Assembly (NCBI RefSeq): GCF_902506535.1
Contig: NZ_LR733827.1
Location: 1,022,805 to 1,086,804, forward strand
Origin: Pseudomonas sp. 8Z
GTDB lineage: Bacteria > Pseudomonadota > Gammaproteobacteria > Pseudomonadales > Pseudomonadaceae
DNA: 64,000 nt
Direction: 5' to 3'
A model generated the notes under the pieces. It made no database searches. It saw nothing but the letters and a program-made list of their open reading frames with translations, and had not been told where the DNA came from. Of the stretch, positions 43,241-52,297 are shown piece by piece. The position numbers and the translations under genes were made by a program. Positions within the stretch are counted from its first letter, which is position 1. Each line of letters opens with the position of its first letter.

Positions 43241-44344
43241 ATGCAACGTAGAACCTTCCTCGGCCTCGGCGCCTTGCTCGGTATTGGCGCCACCGCGGGT
43301 GCCTTCGGCGGCTGGACGCTATTGGGCCCCGGCGGGCAACCGCTGCTGCTGTCCGCCCGTGATGGCGGTGATGGCCGCCACTACGCCGTGGGCTACCACC
43401 TCGACGGCGAGCGCGCCTTCGCCACAGCCGTAACCGAGCGCTGCCATGACGTGGTTCCGCACCCGAACCTGCCGATGGCACTGTTCGTCGGCCGTCGCCC
43501 GAGCACCGAGAGCTACCTGATCGACACCCGCGACGGTCGCCTGCTGCACACCCTGGTATCTCCCCAGGGTCGGCATTTCAACGGCCATGCGGTGTTCCAC
43601 AAGGATGGCGAATGGCTGTACGCCACCGAGAATGACACCAGCGAACCCGGTCGTGGTGTGCTCGGCACCTATCGCCTCGATGGCGAGCATCTGCAGCGCA
43701 CTGGCGAGCACAGCACCCATGGCGTCGGCCCACACCAATTGCTGTGGATGCCCGATGGCGAAACCCTGGTGGTGGCCAACGGCGGCATCCGCACCGAGGC
43801 CGAGAGCCGCGTCGAGATGAACCTCGATGCCATGCAAGCCAGCCTGGTACTGATGCAACGCGACGGCAGCCTGATTAGCCAGGAGCACCTGGCCGACCAG
43901 CAGAACAGCATCCGCCACCTGGCCGTGGCCCACGACGGCACCGTGGTCAGCGGCCAGCAATACATGGGCGACATGCACGACAAGGTGCCGCTGCTGGCGA
44001 TCAAACGCCCCGGCCAGCCCTTCCAGCCCTTCGCCCTCGGCGAAGCGCAACGCGTGGCCATGAACCAGTACACCGCCAGCGTCGCCATTCACGACGACCT
44101 GCGCCTGCTGGCCATGACCGCCCCACGCGGCAACCGTTTCTTCATCTGGGATCTGGACAGCGCCGAAGTGCGCCTGGATGTTCCCCTACCCGATTGCGCC
44201 GGTGTTGGCGCCGTGCACGACGGTTTCGTCGTCACCTCCGGCCAGGGCCGCTGCCGTCTGTACGACTGTCGCAGCGAGCGCATCACCGCCAGTGCGCTGG
44301 AACTGCCGGCCGGGCTATGGGATAACCACCTGCGTTTGGCCTGA
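43241..44344 (+). CDS. DUF1513 beta-propeller-like periplasmic protein, 367 aa
   Basis: An N-terminal twin-arginine-like signal (MQRRTFLGLGALLGIGA) suggests Tat export. The remainder has repeated propeller-type blades (for example GHAVFHKDGEWLYATEND and HGVGPHQLLWMPDGETLVVANGG) and matches DUF1513. It is the third gene of the imelysin cluster, 14 bp after the previous one. The function is unknown. Confidence 0.87.
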   Translation: MQRRTFLGLGALLGIGATAGAFGGWTLLGPGGQPLLLSARDGGDGRHYAVGYHLDGERAFATAVTERCHDVVPHPNLPMALFVGRRPSTESYLIDTRDGRLLHTLVSPQGRHFNGHAVFHKDGEWLYATENDTSEPGRGVLGTYRLDGEHLQRTGEHSTHGVGPHQLLWMPDGETLVVANGGIRTEAESRVEMNLDAMQASLVLMQRDGSLISQEHLADQQNSIRHLAVAHDGTVVSGQQYMGDMHDKVPLLAIKRPGQPFQPFALGEAQRVAMNQYTASVAIHDDLRLLAMTAPRGNRFFIWDLDSAEVRLDVPLPDCAGVGAVHDGFVVTSGQGRCRLYDCRSERITASALELPAGLWDNHLRLA

Positions 44345-44469
44345 TATAAGCGCCAGGACTGCCAGACTGGCCGCGATGCTTGCGGATATATCCTCGGCTA
44401 GCGGCCGCGTGCAACGCCTGGCGTGATGTCAAATGCCCGGCAAACCCCTGCATGGCCGTTTCGCTGCGC

Positions 44470-44838
44470 TCAAAATCGCCGCTGCAACAACACAGCAGGC
44501 AACAACAGAACCAGTACGCCCACACTGACCACCAGCACGCTGCGCAGCGGCATGCTGGCAAAGATGTTGGCCCAGTACAGCGTCCATAGCGACAGGCAGA
44601 TGCCAGTACCGATCAGACCACTGCGTCGACTGCGGCCACTCGTCAACCAGATGGCGTTACCCAAAGCCAAAGCAGCAAACACATAGAGCGAATGCTGCAA
44701 CTGCAGGCCGTAGCTGATATCGCGACGAATGCTGCCAGCCATCTGCCGATAAGCCTCGAAAGCCCCCTGGTAAAGCGCAAGGGCTAGCAATGGCTGCAGG
44801 ACGGCCAGCAAGGCGATGGCGGCCAGACGCTTGATCAT
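44470..44838 (-). CDS. Small integral membrane protein, 122 aa
   Basis: Four predicted transmembrane stretches, including LAAIALLAVLQPLLALALY and SVLVVSVGVLVLLLPAVLL. The ATG at 44838 overlaps the stop of the upstream GNAT gene by 4 bp, so its translation may depend on that gene, which now carries a stop codon. Family not recognised. Confidence 0.65.
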   Translation of the reverse strand: MIKRLAAIALLAVLQPLLALALYQGAFEAYRQMAGSIRRDISYGLQLQHSLYVFAALALGNAIWLTSGRSRRSGLIGTGICLSLWTLYWANIFASMPLRSVLVVSVGVLVLLLPAVLLQRRF

Positions 44839-45344
44839 CCCTCGGCCTCGGCTCTCAGGCAGCACAAGGTCGAACGCCCCGAGCCATTGGGTCGGCGTTC
44901 GGGATCGGCGTAGGTCAGCAACTCGACGAAACCGGCCTTGTGCATCATCCCCGCCGAGGCCGCGTTCTCTTCATGGCGGTCGATGTAGATATCGCGCACC
45001 CCCTGCGCCAGCAGCCTGTCCACCACCTCTCGTAGCAGCCGCGAGCCCAGGCCGCGACCGGCCTGCTGGCGATGCACCACTGCCTCGCAGATATAGGCGT
45101 GCGGCTGCGTAGCGCGCGAAGGTGGCTGGTGCTCAGCAAAGGCATCGGTCAGCCGGTAACTGACGCCCCCCTACAACTCGCCCCCCTCCTCGGCCAGCCA
45201 GGCGCGCGTCTGGTCTGTAGCGATAGCAGCCAAATCTACACGCACCTCGGCTTCGGGCAAGTAGTTCCAAGTGTTGGGGCCGTGCTCCAGGAGCAGATCG
45301 CCCATGGCCTCGATATCAGCCTTCTGGGCCGCGCGTAGCTGCAT
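44835..45344 (-). pseudogene. GNAT-family acetyltransferase interrupted by an in-frame amber codon
   Basis: Codons 1-57 (MQLRAAQKADIEAMGDLLLE ... AWLAEEGGEL) are followed by TAG at 45171-45173. Reading on in the same frame gives GGVSYRLTDAFAEHQPP, the acetyl-CoA motif QQAGRGLGSRLLREV and a normal C-terminus, 169 sense codons in all. There is no frameshift. The ATG at 45344 has GAGGTG six bases upstream. TTG to TAG by one substitution is a simple origin. A separate start after the stop would lack the N-terminal strand, so the gene is probably inactive unless the stop is read through. Confidence 0.85.
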
Positions 45345-45426
45345 GAGGGTCACCTCGTCCGAGGTCAGGCGCTCAGTTTAGGAACCCGGCATGCGCGCCG
45401 ACAGACACAACCGCGCGAGAAAACTG

Positions 45427-45759
45427 TCACTGCTCCCAAGGGCGACCGCGAGTGTTCTCGTTCACCGGCAGCTTCTGCTGCAGCGCGGCCTTGGCCAGCA
45501 TATGCGCGCTGACTGGCGCGGTGATGAACAGGAACAGGGTGATCAGCAATTCGTGCAGGCTGATGCCTTCGCCGCGTGTGCCGAAGAAGATCAGCGAGGC
45601 GATAACCATGCCGCCCACGCCCATGGTGGTGGCCTTGGTCGGGCCATGCAGGCGCATGAAGAAATCCGGCAGGCGATACAGGCCGATGGCCCCTACCAGG
45701 GCGAACAGGCTACCGAGCAACAGGAACAGCGCAACCAGGCCTTCGATCCAAGCGTTCAT
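45427..45759 (-). CDS. shaG: Mrp-type Na+(K+)/H+ antiporter subunit G
   Basis: 110 residues with three membrane segments and the MnhG signature IGLYRLPDFFMRLHGPTKATTMG. Last gene of the antiporter operon, 9 bp after shaF. Subunit G is required for complex assembly in characterised systems. The order A(B)-C-D-E-F-G is complete. Confidence 0.94.
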   Translation of the reverse strand: MNAWIEGLVALFLLLGSLFALVGAIGLYRLPDFFMRLHGPTKATTMGVGGMVIASLIFFGTRGEGISLHELLITLFLFITAPVSAHMLAKAALQQKLPVNENTRGRPWEQ

Positions 45760-45768
45760 GGTGGCTCC

Positions 45769-46038
45769 TTATTCGATGATGTCGCCGCGCAGCAGATACT
45801 TGGCCACTGCAACGGTACCGATGAAGCCCATCACCGCGATCAGCAGCGCCGCTTCGAAATACAGATCCGAACCGAGCCAGATGCCGAACAGCACCAGCAA
45901 AGCGATGGCGTTGATGTACAGGGTATCGAGCGCCAGGATGCGATCAGGCATGTCCGGGCCCTTGATCAAGCGGGCCAGGGTCAGCACCAGCGCCAAGCCC
46001 ATGATGGCCAGGCAAATCGGGATCACGAACGCGAGCAT
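45769..46038 (-). CDS. shaF: Mrp-type Na+(K+)/H+ antiporter subunit F
   Basis: 89 residues, three membrane segments, with the MnhF motif LIKGPDMPDRILALDTLYINAIA. The start overlaps the end of shaE by 16 bp. Confidence 0.94.
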   Translation of the reverse strand: MLAFVIPICLAIMGLALVLTLARLIKGPDMPDRILALDTLYINAIALLVLFGIWLGSDLYFEAALLIAVMGFIGTVAVAKYLLRGDIIE

Positions 46039-46526
46039 GCGAACACCTCCAGCAGCGGGGCTTCGTAACGGGTCTGGATGCTGCGCACCAGTTCGGCTTC
46101 GTCATCCACGTTGAGGCTGTGGATCAGCAGCGTGCGCTTGTCATCGCTGAGGTCGGCGGAAACGGTGCCCGGCGTCAGCGAAACGATACTGGCGAGCATG
46201 GTCAGCGCCAGTTCGTCGTCCAGTTGCACCGGCACTTCGAGGAACGCCGGGCGCAGACGGCTGGTCGGGCCGAGGATGAGCTTGGCCACTTCCAGGTTGG
46301 CCACCACGATGTCGCCCAACACCCGCAGCAGGAACAGGCACAGCTTGATCGGCTTGCGGATCTGCGGCGGGTTGATCCAGAACACCTGGCTGACCAGCGG
46401 GATCAGCCAGCCCAGGAAAGCACCCAAGAGAACATGGCCAAAGCTGAAATCATTCACCAACAGCAGCCAGACGCCGAGCAGGCACAGGCTCAGCAGTGGA
46501 TGCGGCAACCCGCGACGTGCGTTCAT
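46023..46526 (-). CDS. shaE: Mrp-type Na+(K+)/H+ antiporter subunit E
   Basis: 167 residues. Two N-terminal membrane segments, then the MnhE cytoplasmic part with LASIVSLTPGTVSADLSDDK and a conserved HSLNVDDEAE. Overlaps shaD by 4 bp. Confidence 0.94.
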   Translation of the reverse strand: MNARRGLPHPLLSLCLLGVWLLLVNDFSFGHVLLGAFLGWLIPLVSQVFWINPPQIRKPIKLCLFLLRVLGDIVVANLEVAKLILGPTSRLRPAFLEVPVQLDDELALTMLASIVSLTPGTVSADLSDDKRTLLIHSLNVDDEAELVRSIQTRYEAPLLEVFACSRS

Positions 46527-48028
46527 GCACCACCTCCGCTGCGCAGGATCATGTGATAGCTCTCCAGGTCATGCAGTTGCGCCACCAGCGCGGCAATGTA
46601 GTCCAGCGCAGGCGCGGCGCAGACCACCAGCACGGGGCTCATCAGCAGCAGACCGATAGCAGCGGCCAGGCGGCCTTCGTCCAATTCGGCGCTGTCGAGT
46701 TGGCTCAGACCAACGCGCCAGAACAACGTGCTACCAGCGCGACTGAGGCTGATCAGGGTTACCAGACCGCCAAGCAGCACCACCGGCCACAGCAATGCGG
46801 CTTGCCAACCAGCACCGGCAGCCTTGAGCAGCAGCACCTTGCCAAAGAAACCGGACAACGGCGGTAAACCGGCCACGGCAATCGCCCCGGCGAAAAACAA
46901 TGCGCCGAGGATATGCGGGTTCTGCAGGGCCGGGCCCTGGATCAGTTGACCGACCTTGATGCCGCGCTGGCGGCTGATCAGGTCAGCGATCAAAAACAGC
47001 GCCCCCGCCACCCAAGTGCTGTGGATCAGGTAGAAAAGCGCAGCCTGCAGCGCCTCAGGCGTGCCCAGCGCCATGCCGGCGAGCAGCGTGCCCACCGACA
47101 ACACCACCAGATAAGCCAGCATGCCTTGCAGCGTGACCGAGGCGAAGGCGCCAATGGCGCCCAACGCCAGGGTCAGCAGCGCCAACGGCCACAGCCATTC
47201 CTGCGCCATATGCCCAAGACCACCGGCTTCGTCGCCAAATACCAGGGTGTAGACGCGCAGAATCGAATACAGCCCCACCTTGGTCATGATGGCGAACAGC
47301 GCTGCCACCGGCGCAGTGGCCGAGGCATAGGCACGCGGCAACCAGAAGTACAGCGGCAGAAACGCAGCCTTGAGACCGAATACCACCAACAGCAGCATAC
47401 TGGCCGCGGCGATCAACGGCGCATGATCAGCGCCGGCTGCGGCAACGCGCAGCGACATATCGGCCATGTTCAGCGTCCCGGTGACGCCATAAAGGGTGCC
47501 CACTGCAATCAGGAAGAAGGCCGAGCCCACCAGATTGAGCACCACGTAGTGCAGCCCCGAGCGCACCCGATCCTTACCGCCGCCGTGCAACAGCAGCGAG
47601 TAAGAGGCGATCAGCAGAATCTCGAAGAAGACGAACAGGTTGAACAAATCACCCGTAAGGAAGGCGCCGTTGATACCCAGCAACTGGAACTGGAACAGCG
47701 CATGGAAGTTGCGCCCGCGCTCGTCATCGCCACGCATGGCGTAGAGCACGGCGAACAGTGCCAGCACCGAAGTCACCATCAGCATCAGCGCGCTAAGGCG
47801 GTCGAGCACCAGCACGATACCGAACGGCGGCTGCCAGTTACCCAGTGCATACACCTGAATTGCGCCTTGGTCAGCCTGTAACAGCAGCCATAGACTCAGC
47901 GGCACCAGCAGAGCGCTGGCGCTGACCGAGACGATGCGCTTGAACAGCATGTCGCGACGCGCGGCCACCAGCAGCAGGCTGCCTGCCAGCAAGGGCAGAA
48001 GAATCGGCAGGATCAACGCATGATTCAT
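46523..48028 (-). CDS. shaD: Mrp-type Na+(K+)/H+ antiporter subunit D
   Basis: A 501-residue NuoN/MrpD-like polytopic protein with about 14 membrane helices. The conserved FVFFEILLIASYSLLLHGG and FGLKAAFLPLYFWLPRAYASA regions hold the glutamate and lysine of the proton path shared with complex I. Overlaps shaC by 4 bp. Confidence 0.95.
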   Translation of the reverse strand: MNHALILPILLPLLAGSLLLVAARRDMLFKRIVSVSASALLVPLSLWLLLQADQGAIQVYALGNWQPPFGIVLVLDRLSALMLMVTSVLALFAVLYAMRGDDERGRNFHALFQFQLLGINGAFLTGDLFNLFVFFEILLIASYSLLLHGGGKDRVRSGLHYVVLNLVGSAFFLIAVGTLYGVTGTLNMADMSLRVAAAGADHAPLIAAASMLLLVVFGLKAAFLPLYFWLPRAYASATAPVAALFAIMTKVGLYSILRVYTLVFGDEAGGLGHMAQEWLWPLALLTLALGAIGAFASVTLQGMLAYLVVLSVGTLLAGMALGTPEALQAALFYLIHSTWVAGALFLIADLISRQRGIKVGQLIQGPALQNPHILGALFFAGAIAVAGLPPLSGFFGKVLLLKAAGAGWQAALLWPVVLLGGLVTLISLSRAGSTLFWRVGLSQLDSAELDEGRLAAAIGLLLMSPVLVVCAAPALDYIAALVAQLHDLESYHMILRSGGGA

Positions 48029-48354
48029 CGATGCTGCTCCCGCCCATCGACGTGGTCGGTACTCAACTCACCGACGCTACGCAGTGCCAGTACCACGACG
48101 AACGCGGTCATGGCGAAGCCGATGACGATGGCGGTCAGCACCAGCGCCTGCGGCAGCGGATCGACATACTGCGAACCACGTCCGATTACCGTCGAGGCAC
48201 CGCCCTGAAGGCGGCCCATGGCGAATAGGAACAGGTTGACGGCATACGAAATCAGGGTCAGCCCCATCACCACCGGGAAGGTACGAGCACGCAGCAGCAG
48301 ATAGACCCCGCTAGAGATCAGGATGCCGAGCGCCACGGCAAATAGCGCTTCCAT
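48025..48354 (-). CDS. shaC: Mrp-type Na+(K+)/H+ antiporter subunit C
   Basis: 109 residues, NuoK/MrpC-like with three membrane helices. Motifs GVYLLLRARTFPVVMGLTLI and DPLPQALVLTAIVIGFAMTA are typical. It starts one base after the shaA stop. Confidence 0.95.
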   Translation of the reverse strand: MEALFAVALGILISSGVYLLLRARTFPVVMGLTLISYAVNLFLFAMGRLQGGASTVIGRGSQYVDPLPQALVLTAIVIGFAMTAFVVVLALRSVGELSTDHVDGREQHR

Positions 48355-48355
48355 A

Positions 48356-51148
48356 TCAGAGTACCTCCTGTCCGGGCTTTTCCTGGGTCAGCTTGCCCAG
48401 GTTGGCGAGGATAAGCAGAGTCGAACCAACCACGGTCAGGTAGACGCCCAGGTCGAACAACATGGCGGTCGCCAACTCGATTTCTCCCACCAACGGAATA
48501 TTGAAATGACCGAACGCCGAGGTCAGGAACGGTCGCTCGAACAACCAACTGCCCAGGCCGGTCGCAGTGGCGATGAGCACACCGCCGCCCGCCAGGCGGT
48601 GATAGTTCAGCGGCAAACGCGACTGCGTCCACTGCACACCACTGGCCACGTACTGCAGGATCAACGCCACGGCGGTGACCAGACCGGCGATGAAGCCGCC
48701 ACCTGGCAGGTTGTGGCCACGCAGGAAGATGAACACCGAAATCAGCAGCGCCATCGGCAACAGCACGCGTGACAGCGTGGCAAGGATCAGCGGGTGACGA
48801 TCACGCGCCCAACTGCGCCCCTCGGCATCGGCATTGGGCTGGAACAGGCGCAAACCATCGAGCATGGCGTAGATGCCGACACCGGCAATGGCCAGTACAC
48901 AAATCTCACCCAGGGTATCGAAGCCACGGAAGTCCACCAGAATCACGTTGACCACGTTGGTACCGCCACCGCCAGAAACGCTGTTGGCCAGGAAGTAGCC
49001 GGCAATACTCTCGTACGGGCGAGTCAGTACGGCAAAGGCCAGCATCGCCACCATCACCCCACTACCAATGGCCAGGCTGAAGTCACGTAGCGCGCGCATA
49101 CTGCTGGACTCCACCCGCGTCTGGGCCGGCAGGAAGAACAGCGCCAGCATTAGCAGGATGATGGTCACCACCTCGACCGATAGCTGAGTCAGCGCCAGAT
49201 CCGGCGCCGAATAACGAGCGAACGCCAGAGCCACCATCAGACCCACCACGCTGAGCATCAGCAGCGCCACCAGGCGCTGGCGATGGAAGATCACCGTGAC
49301 CAGCGCCGCCAACGTCAAAATGCCCAAGCCCAGCGCGGTGATGCCATCGATCGGGCTCAGCGGCACCGAACCGGCCAACTCCGGCAGCGGCCCCAGCGCC
49401 ATCACCACCACGACAATGGCCGAGCCCAGCAAATAAGCGATATAACGCTGCAGCGAAGCGTTATCCAGCCAGCGAGTCACGGCGCTGGCAGCGTTGAACA
49501 GGCTCACCACCATCCGCTCGAACACCAGCTTGGCGTCCACATGAGGCATCCCGGCGTACCAGCGGAACAGCGGTTTGCGCAGCGCGTAGACCAGCACACC
49601 ACCGACCAATGCGACCACGCTCATGATCAGCGGCAAGTTGAAACCGTGCCAAATCGACAGGCTGTACTCCGGCACCTGGCCACCGAGGGTCGCCGACGCC
49701 GCCGACGTCAACAGCGGCGCCACGGTATAGGCCGGCACAATGCCCACCAGCAAGCAGAGGAACACCAGCACCTCCACCGGCACCTTCATATAGCGCGGCG
49801 GCTCGTGCGGCGGATACTTCGGCAGATTGATCGGTTCACCGTTGAAGAACACGTCATGGATAAAGCGTAGCGAATAAGCCACCGAAAACACCCCGGCCAA
49901 CGTCGCGGCTGCCGGAATCACCCAATTGAAGCTGCCCAGCAGATGCTGATGCAGCGTCTCGGTAAAGAACATTTCCTTGCTCAAAAAGCCATTGAGCAGT
50001 GGCACCCCGGCCATCGCCGACGCCGCCACCATCGCCAGCAGCGCCGTGTGCGGCATGTACTTCCACATACCGTTGATACGGCGCATATCGCGGCTGCCGG
50101 TTTCGTGATCGATGATCCCGGCAGCCATAAACAGCGAGGCCTTGAAGGTGGCGTGGTTGATGATATGGAACACCGCCGCCACTGCTGCCAGGCGCGTATC
50201 GAGGCCGAACAGCAGGGTAATCAGGCCCAAGTGGCTGATGGTCGAGTACGCCAGCAGCCCCTTGAGATCATGCTGGAACAACGCCAGCGTTGCGCCGATC
50301 AACAGCGTGGCCAGGCCGGTCAGGCTGACCAGATAGAACCACCATTCCGAGCCAGCCAGCGCCGGGTACAGGCGGGCCAGCAAAAAGACCCCAGCCTTGA
50401 CCATGGTGGCCGAGTGCAAATAAGCCGACACCGGCGTTGGCGCCGCCATCGCATGCGGCAGCCAGAAATGAAACGGGAACTGCGCCGACTTGGTGAACAC
50501 ACCCAGCAACACCAGCACCAGCACCAGCGGGTACAGCTCATGGGCACGGATTGCATAACCAGCGGCCAGCACCTGCGACAACTCGAAGCTGCCAACGATA
50601 TGACCGATCAGCAGGATACCGGCCAACAGCGCCAACCCGCCGCCACCGGTAACGGCCAGCGCCATACGCGCACCCTTGCGCGCATCGGAGCGCGAGCCCC
50701 AGAAACCGATCAGCAGGAACGAAGACAGGCTGGTCAGTTCCCAGAACACCAGCATCAGCAGCAGGTTTTCCGACAGCACCACACCGAGCATGGCGCCCAT
50801 GAACAGCAGCAAAAAGGCGAAGAATCGCCCCATCGGCTCACTCTTGGCCAGGTAATAGCGGGCGTAGAGAATCACCAGCAGGCCAATGCCGAGAATCAGC
50901 AGAGCGAAGAGAAAGCCCAGGCCATCAAGGCGCAGACTGAGGTTGAAGCCCAGTTGCGGCAACCACTCGTGCTTGACCCGCAGCACCTCACCGGCGAACA
51001 CGCCCGGCTGCAGACTGAACAACAGCACCAGCGCGACCAACGGCGGCAACGCCGCGGCGACAGCGCAAGCCGAACGCCCCAGTCGCTCGGTAAGCACCGG
51101 AAGAAACAAACCCAAAAATGGCAAGGCGACGATCAACGCAAGCGCCAT
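48356..51148 (-). CDS. shaA: Mrp-type Na+(K+)/H+ antiporter subunit A with fused subunit B domain, 930 aa
   Basis: The N-terminal 600 residues are a NuoL/MrpA-type proton channel (for example LVFWELTSLSSFLLIGFWG and FPFHFWLPHAMAAPTPVSAY). A MrpA-specific extension follows, and from about residue 790 an MnhB domain (PMALLISVFIFLRGHNLPGGGFIAGL). A-B fusion is the usual state in group 2 Mrp operons of Pseudomonas. The ATG at 51148 has AAGGGG upstream; a TTG two codons earlier is less likely. First gene of the operon. The complex exchanges Na+ or K+ for protons and supports pH and salt tolerance. Confidence 0.95.
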   Translation of the reverse strand: MALALIVALPFLGLFLPVLTERLGRSACAVAAALPPLVALVLLFSLQPGVFAGEVLRVKHEWLPQLGFNLSLRLDGLGFLFALLILGIGLLVILYARYYLAKSEPMGRFFAFLLLFMGAMLGVVLSENLLLMLVFWELTSLSSFLLIGFWGSRSDARKGARMALAVTGGGGLALLAGILLIGHIVGSFELSQVLAAGYAIRAHELYPLVLVLVLLGVFTKSAQFPFHFWLPHAMAAPTPVSAYLHSATMVKAGVFLLARLYPALAGSEWWFYLVSLTGLATLLIGATLALFQHDLKGLLAYSTISHLGLITLLFGLDTRLAAVAAVFHIINHATFKASLFMAAGIIDHETGSRDMRRINGMWKYMPHTALLAMVAASAMAGVPLLNGFLSKEMFFTETLHQHLLGSFNWVIPAAATLAGVFSVAYSLRFIHDVFFNGEPINLPKYPPHEPPRYMKVPVEVLVFLCLLVGIVPAYTVAPLLTSAASATLGGQVPEYSLSIWHGFNLPLIMSVVALVGGVLVYALRKPLFRWYAGMPHVDAKLVFERMVVSLFNAASAVTRWLDNASLQRYIAYLLGSAIVVVVMALGPLPELAGSVPLSPIDGITALGLGILTLAALVTVIFHRQRLVALLMLSVVGLMVALAFARYSAPDLALTQLSVEVVTIILLMLALFFLPAQTRVESSSMRALRDFSLAIGSGVMVAMLAFAVLTRPYESIAGYFLANSVSGGGGTNVVNVILVDFRGFDTLGEICVLAIAGVGIYAMLDGLRLFQPNADAEGRSWARDRHPLILATLSRVLLPMALLISVFIFLRGHNLPGGGFIAGLVTAVALILQYVASGVQWTQSRLPLNYHRLAGGGVLIATATGLGSWLFERPFLTSAFGHFNIPLVGEIELATAMLFDLGVYLTVVGSTLLILANLGKLTQEKPGQEVL

Positions 51149-51390
51149 CAGCAAAACCCCTTATGCAGGCACACCGGCCAGCCACGACCGACGACGAGAA
51201 TTGGAGTCGCAACTCCCTGACGGTGACGAACCACGCACCACAATGAATCAGCTAAGTCATTGTCGCGGCAAGAATAACCGACGATTATCCATACCTATCA
51301 ACGCATCGTCATGCATTGAATTATTACTAAACGCGCCAGTCGACAGATAAGCAGATTTTTCTATCGCCGCAGGCACCAGCAGCTATAAAA

Positions 51391-51424
51391 AAACCGGAGC
51401 AGCCTGAACTGCTCCGGTTTTTCC
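51391..51424. terminator. Terminator of the SlyB-like lipoprotein gene
   Basis: Twelve-base arms AAACCGGAGCAG/CTGCTCCGGTTT with a 6-base loop, an A-run before and T-run after. It lies between the shaA promoter region and the minus-strand lipoprotein gene whose stop is at 51435. Confidence 0.85.
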
Positions 51425-51434
51425 CTACACGCCC

Positions 51435-51896
51435 TCAGTGAGTGACGCGGCTGGTACCGTTAACGGTCATGATGCGTACCCGCTCACCCACGCGGAAGAT
51501 CTGATTCGGCTCGACCTCCTGCACATAGGCACGCATGGTGCCGTCGTCTTCACGCACGGTGATTTCCACACCCTGAGTACGGGTCAGGCCTTCCTCGGTT
51601 GCCGCGCCCAACAAGCCGCCAGCGACCGCACCGACCACCGCCATCACCACGCTACCGCGTCCACCGCCGAGCGTGCTGCCACCGAGACCACCGACGACCG
51701 CGCCAGCACCGGCGCCGATTGGCGTCTTGGTACCCTCGATCTTCACTGGACGCAGGGACTCAATGGTGCCCATGCGGACTGTCTGAACCTGGCGCGCCTC
51801 ATCACGGCTGTAGGTATCGCCGGTCAGGCTCGAAGCGCAACCGCCCAGAGCGAGTGTCGCGGCAACGAATACAGCCATAGCTGCGGGCTTACGCAT
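51435..51896 (-). CDS. SlyB-like glycine-zipper outer-membrane lipoprotein, 153 aa
   Basis: Lipobox LALGGC near residue 19. A glycine-zipper segment (AGAGAVVGGLGGSTLGGGRG, then VVGAVAGGLLGAATEEG) spans about 60-105, followed by a soluble SlyB-type C-terminus ending VRIMTVNGTSRVTH. Such proteins stabilise the outer membrane under stress. GGAGGAA precedes the ATG. In P. aeruginosa the gene next to the sha operon is of the same kind. Confidence 0.9.
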   Translation of the reverse strand: MRKPAAMAVFVAATLALGGCASSLTGDTYSRDEARQVQTVRMGTIESLRPVKIEGTKTPIGAGAGAVVGGLGGSTLGGGRGSVVMAVVGAVAGGLLGAATEEGLTRTQGVEITVREDDGTMRAYVQEVEPNQIFRVGERVRIMTVNGTSRVTH

Positions 51897-52036
51897 GGTT
51901 TGTTTCCTCCATTGATGACTAACGCTTATTAGACTCTCTGCATGGCCAAGTGTCACCCGGCGCGGCGTAAAGACGCAGCGCTGTACAGCCGGGCGACAGC
52001 TAGAATGCGGCCTGCATCAATGCATCAGAGTATTGC

Positions 52037-52297
52037 ATGGACTATTTCATCATCGTCGCCACGACTGTCGCCGGTCTGGCCTTTCACGCCTGGCTGTACT
52101 TGCGTATACGCCGCTGGATAGACCGCGACCTGGCCCTCGCACTGGCCGGTAACGATGCCGATATGCGCAGCCACATGCTCGAATGCTTGGTCGCAGCGCG
52201 TCAGCAGAACGTGCCGCGCAAAGCGTTACCCGCCTTTCTTGAACGCGCGGCCTTCGCCTACGAAAAGCCGTCAGTCACACCGCGCAATACGCCATAA
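52037..52297 (+). CDS. Small membrane-anchored protein, 86 aa
   Basis: One N-terminal hydrophobic segment (FIIVATTVAGLAFHAWLYL), then a basic helix and a soluble tail. The last 27 bp overlap the 3' end of the convergent glycerate kinase gene. There is no strong ribosome-binding site before the ATG (GAG is visible 11 bases upstream). Family not recognised. Confidence 0.6.
   Translation: MDYFIIVATTVAGLAFHAWLYLRIRRWIDRDLALALAGNDADMRSHMLECLVAARQQNVPRKALPAFLERAAFAYEKPSVTPRNTP

Noticed and set aside
45074..45171. Frameshift in the GNAT gene
   Set aside because: The two halves are in the same frame (339 bases between stop codons, divisible by three); only the TAG codon interrupts it.
49943..51220. 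A 425-codon plus-strand frame opposite shaA
   Set aside because: shaA is a full-length antiporter subunit; the opposite frame is a Gln/His/Arg-rich shadow.
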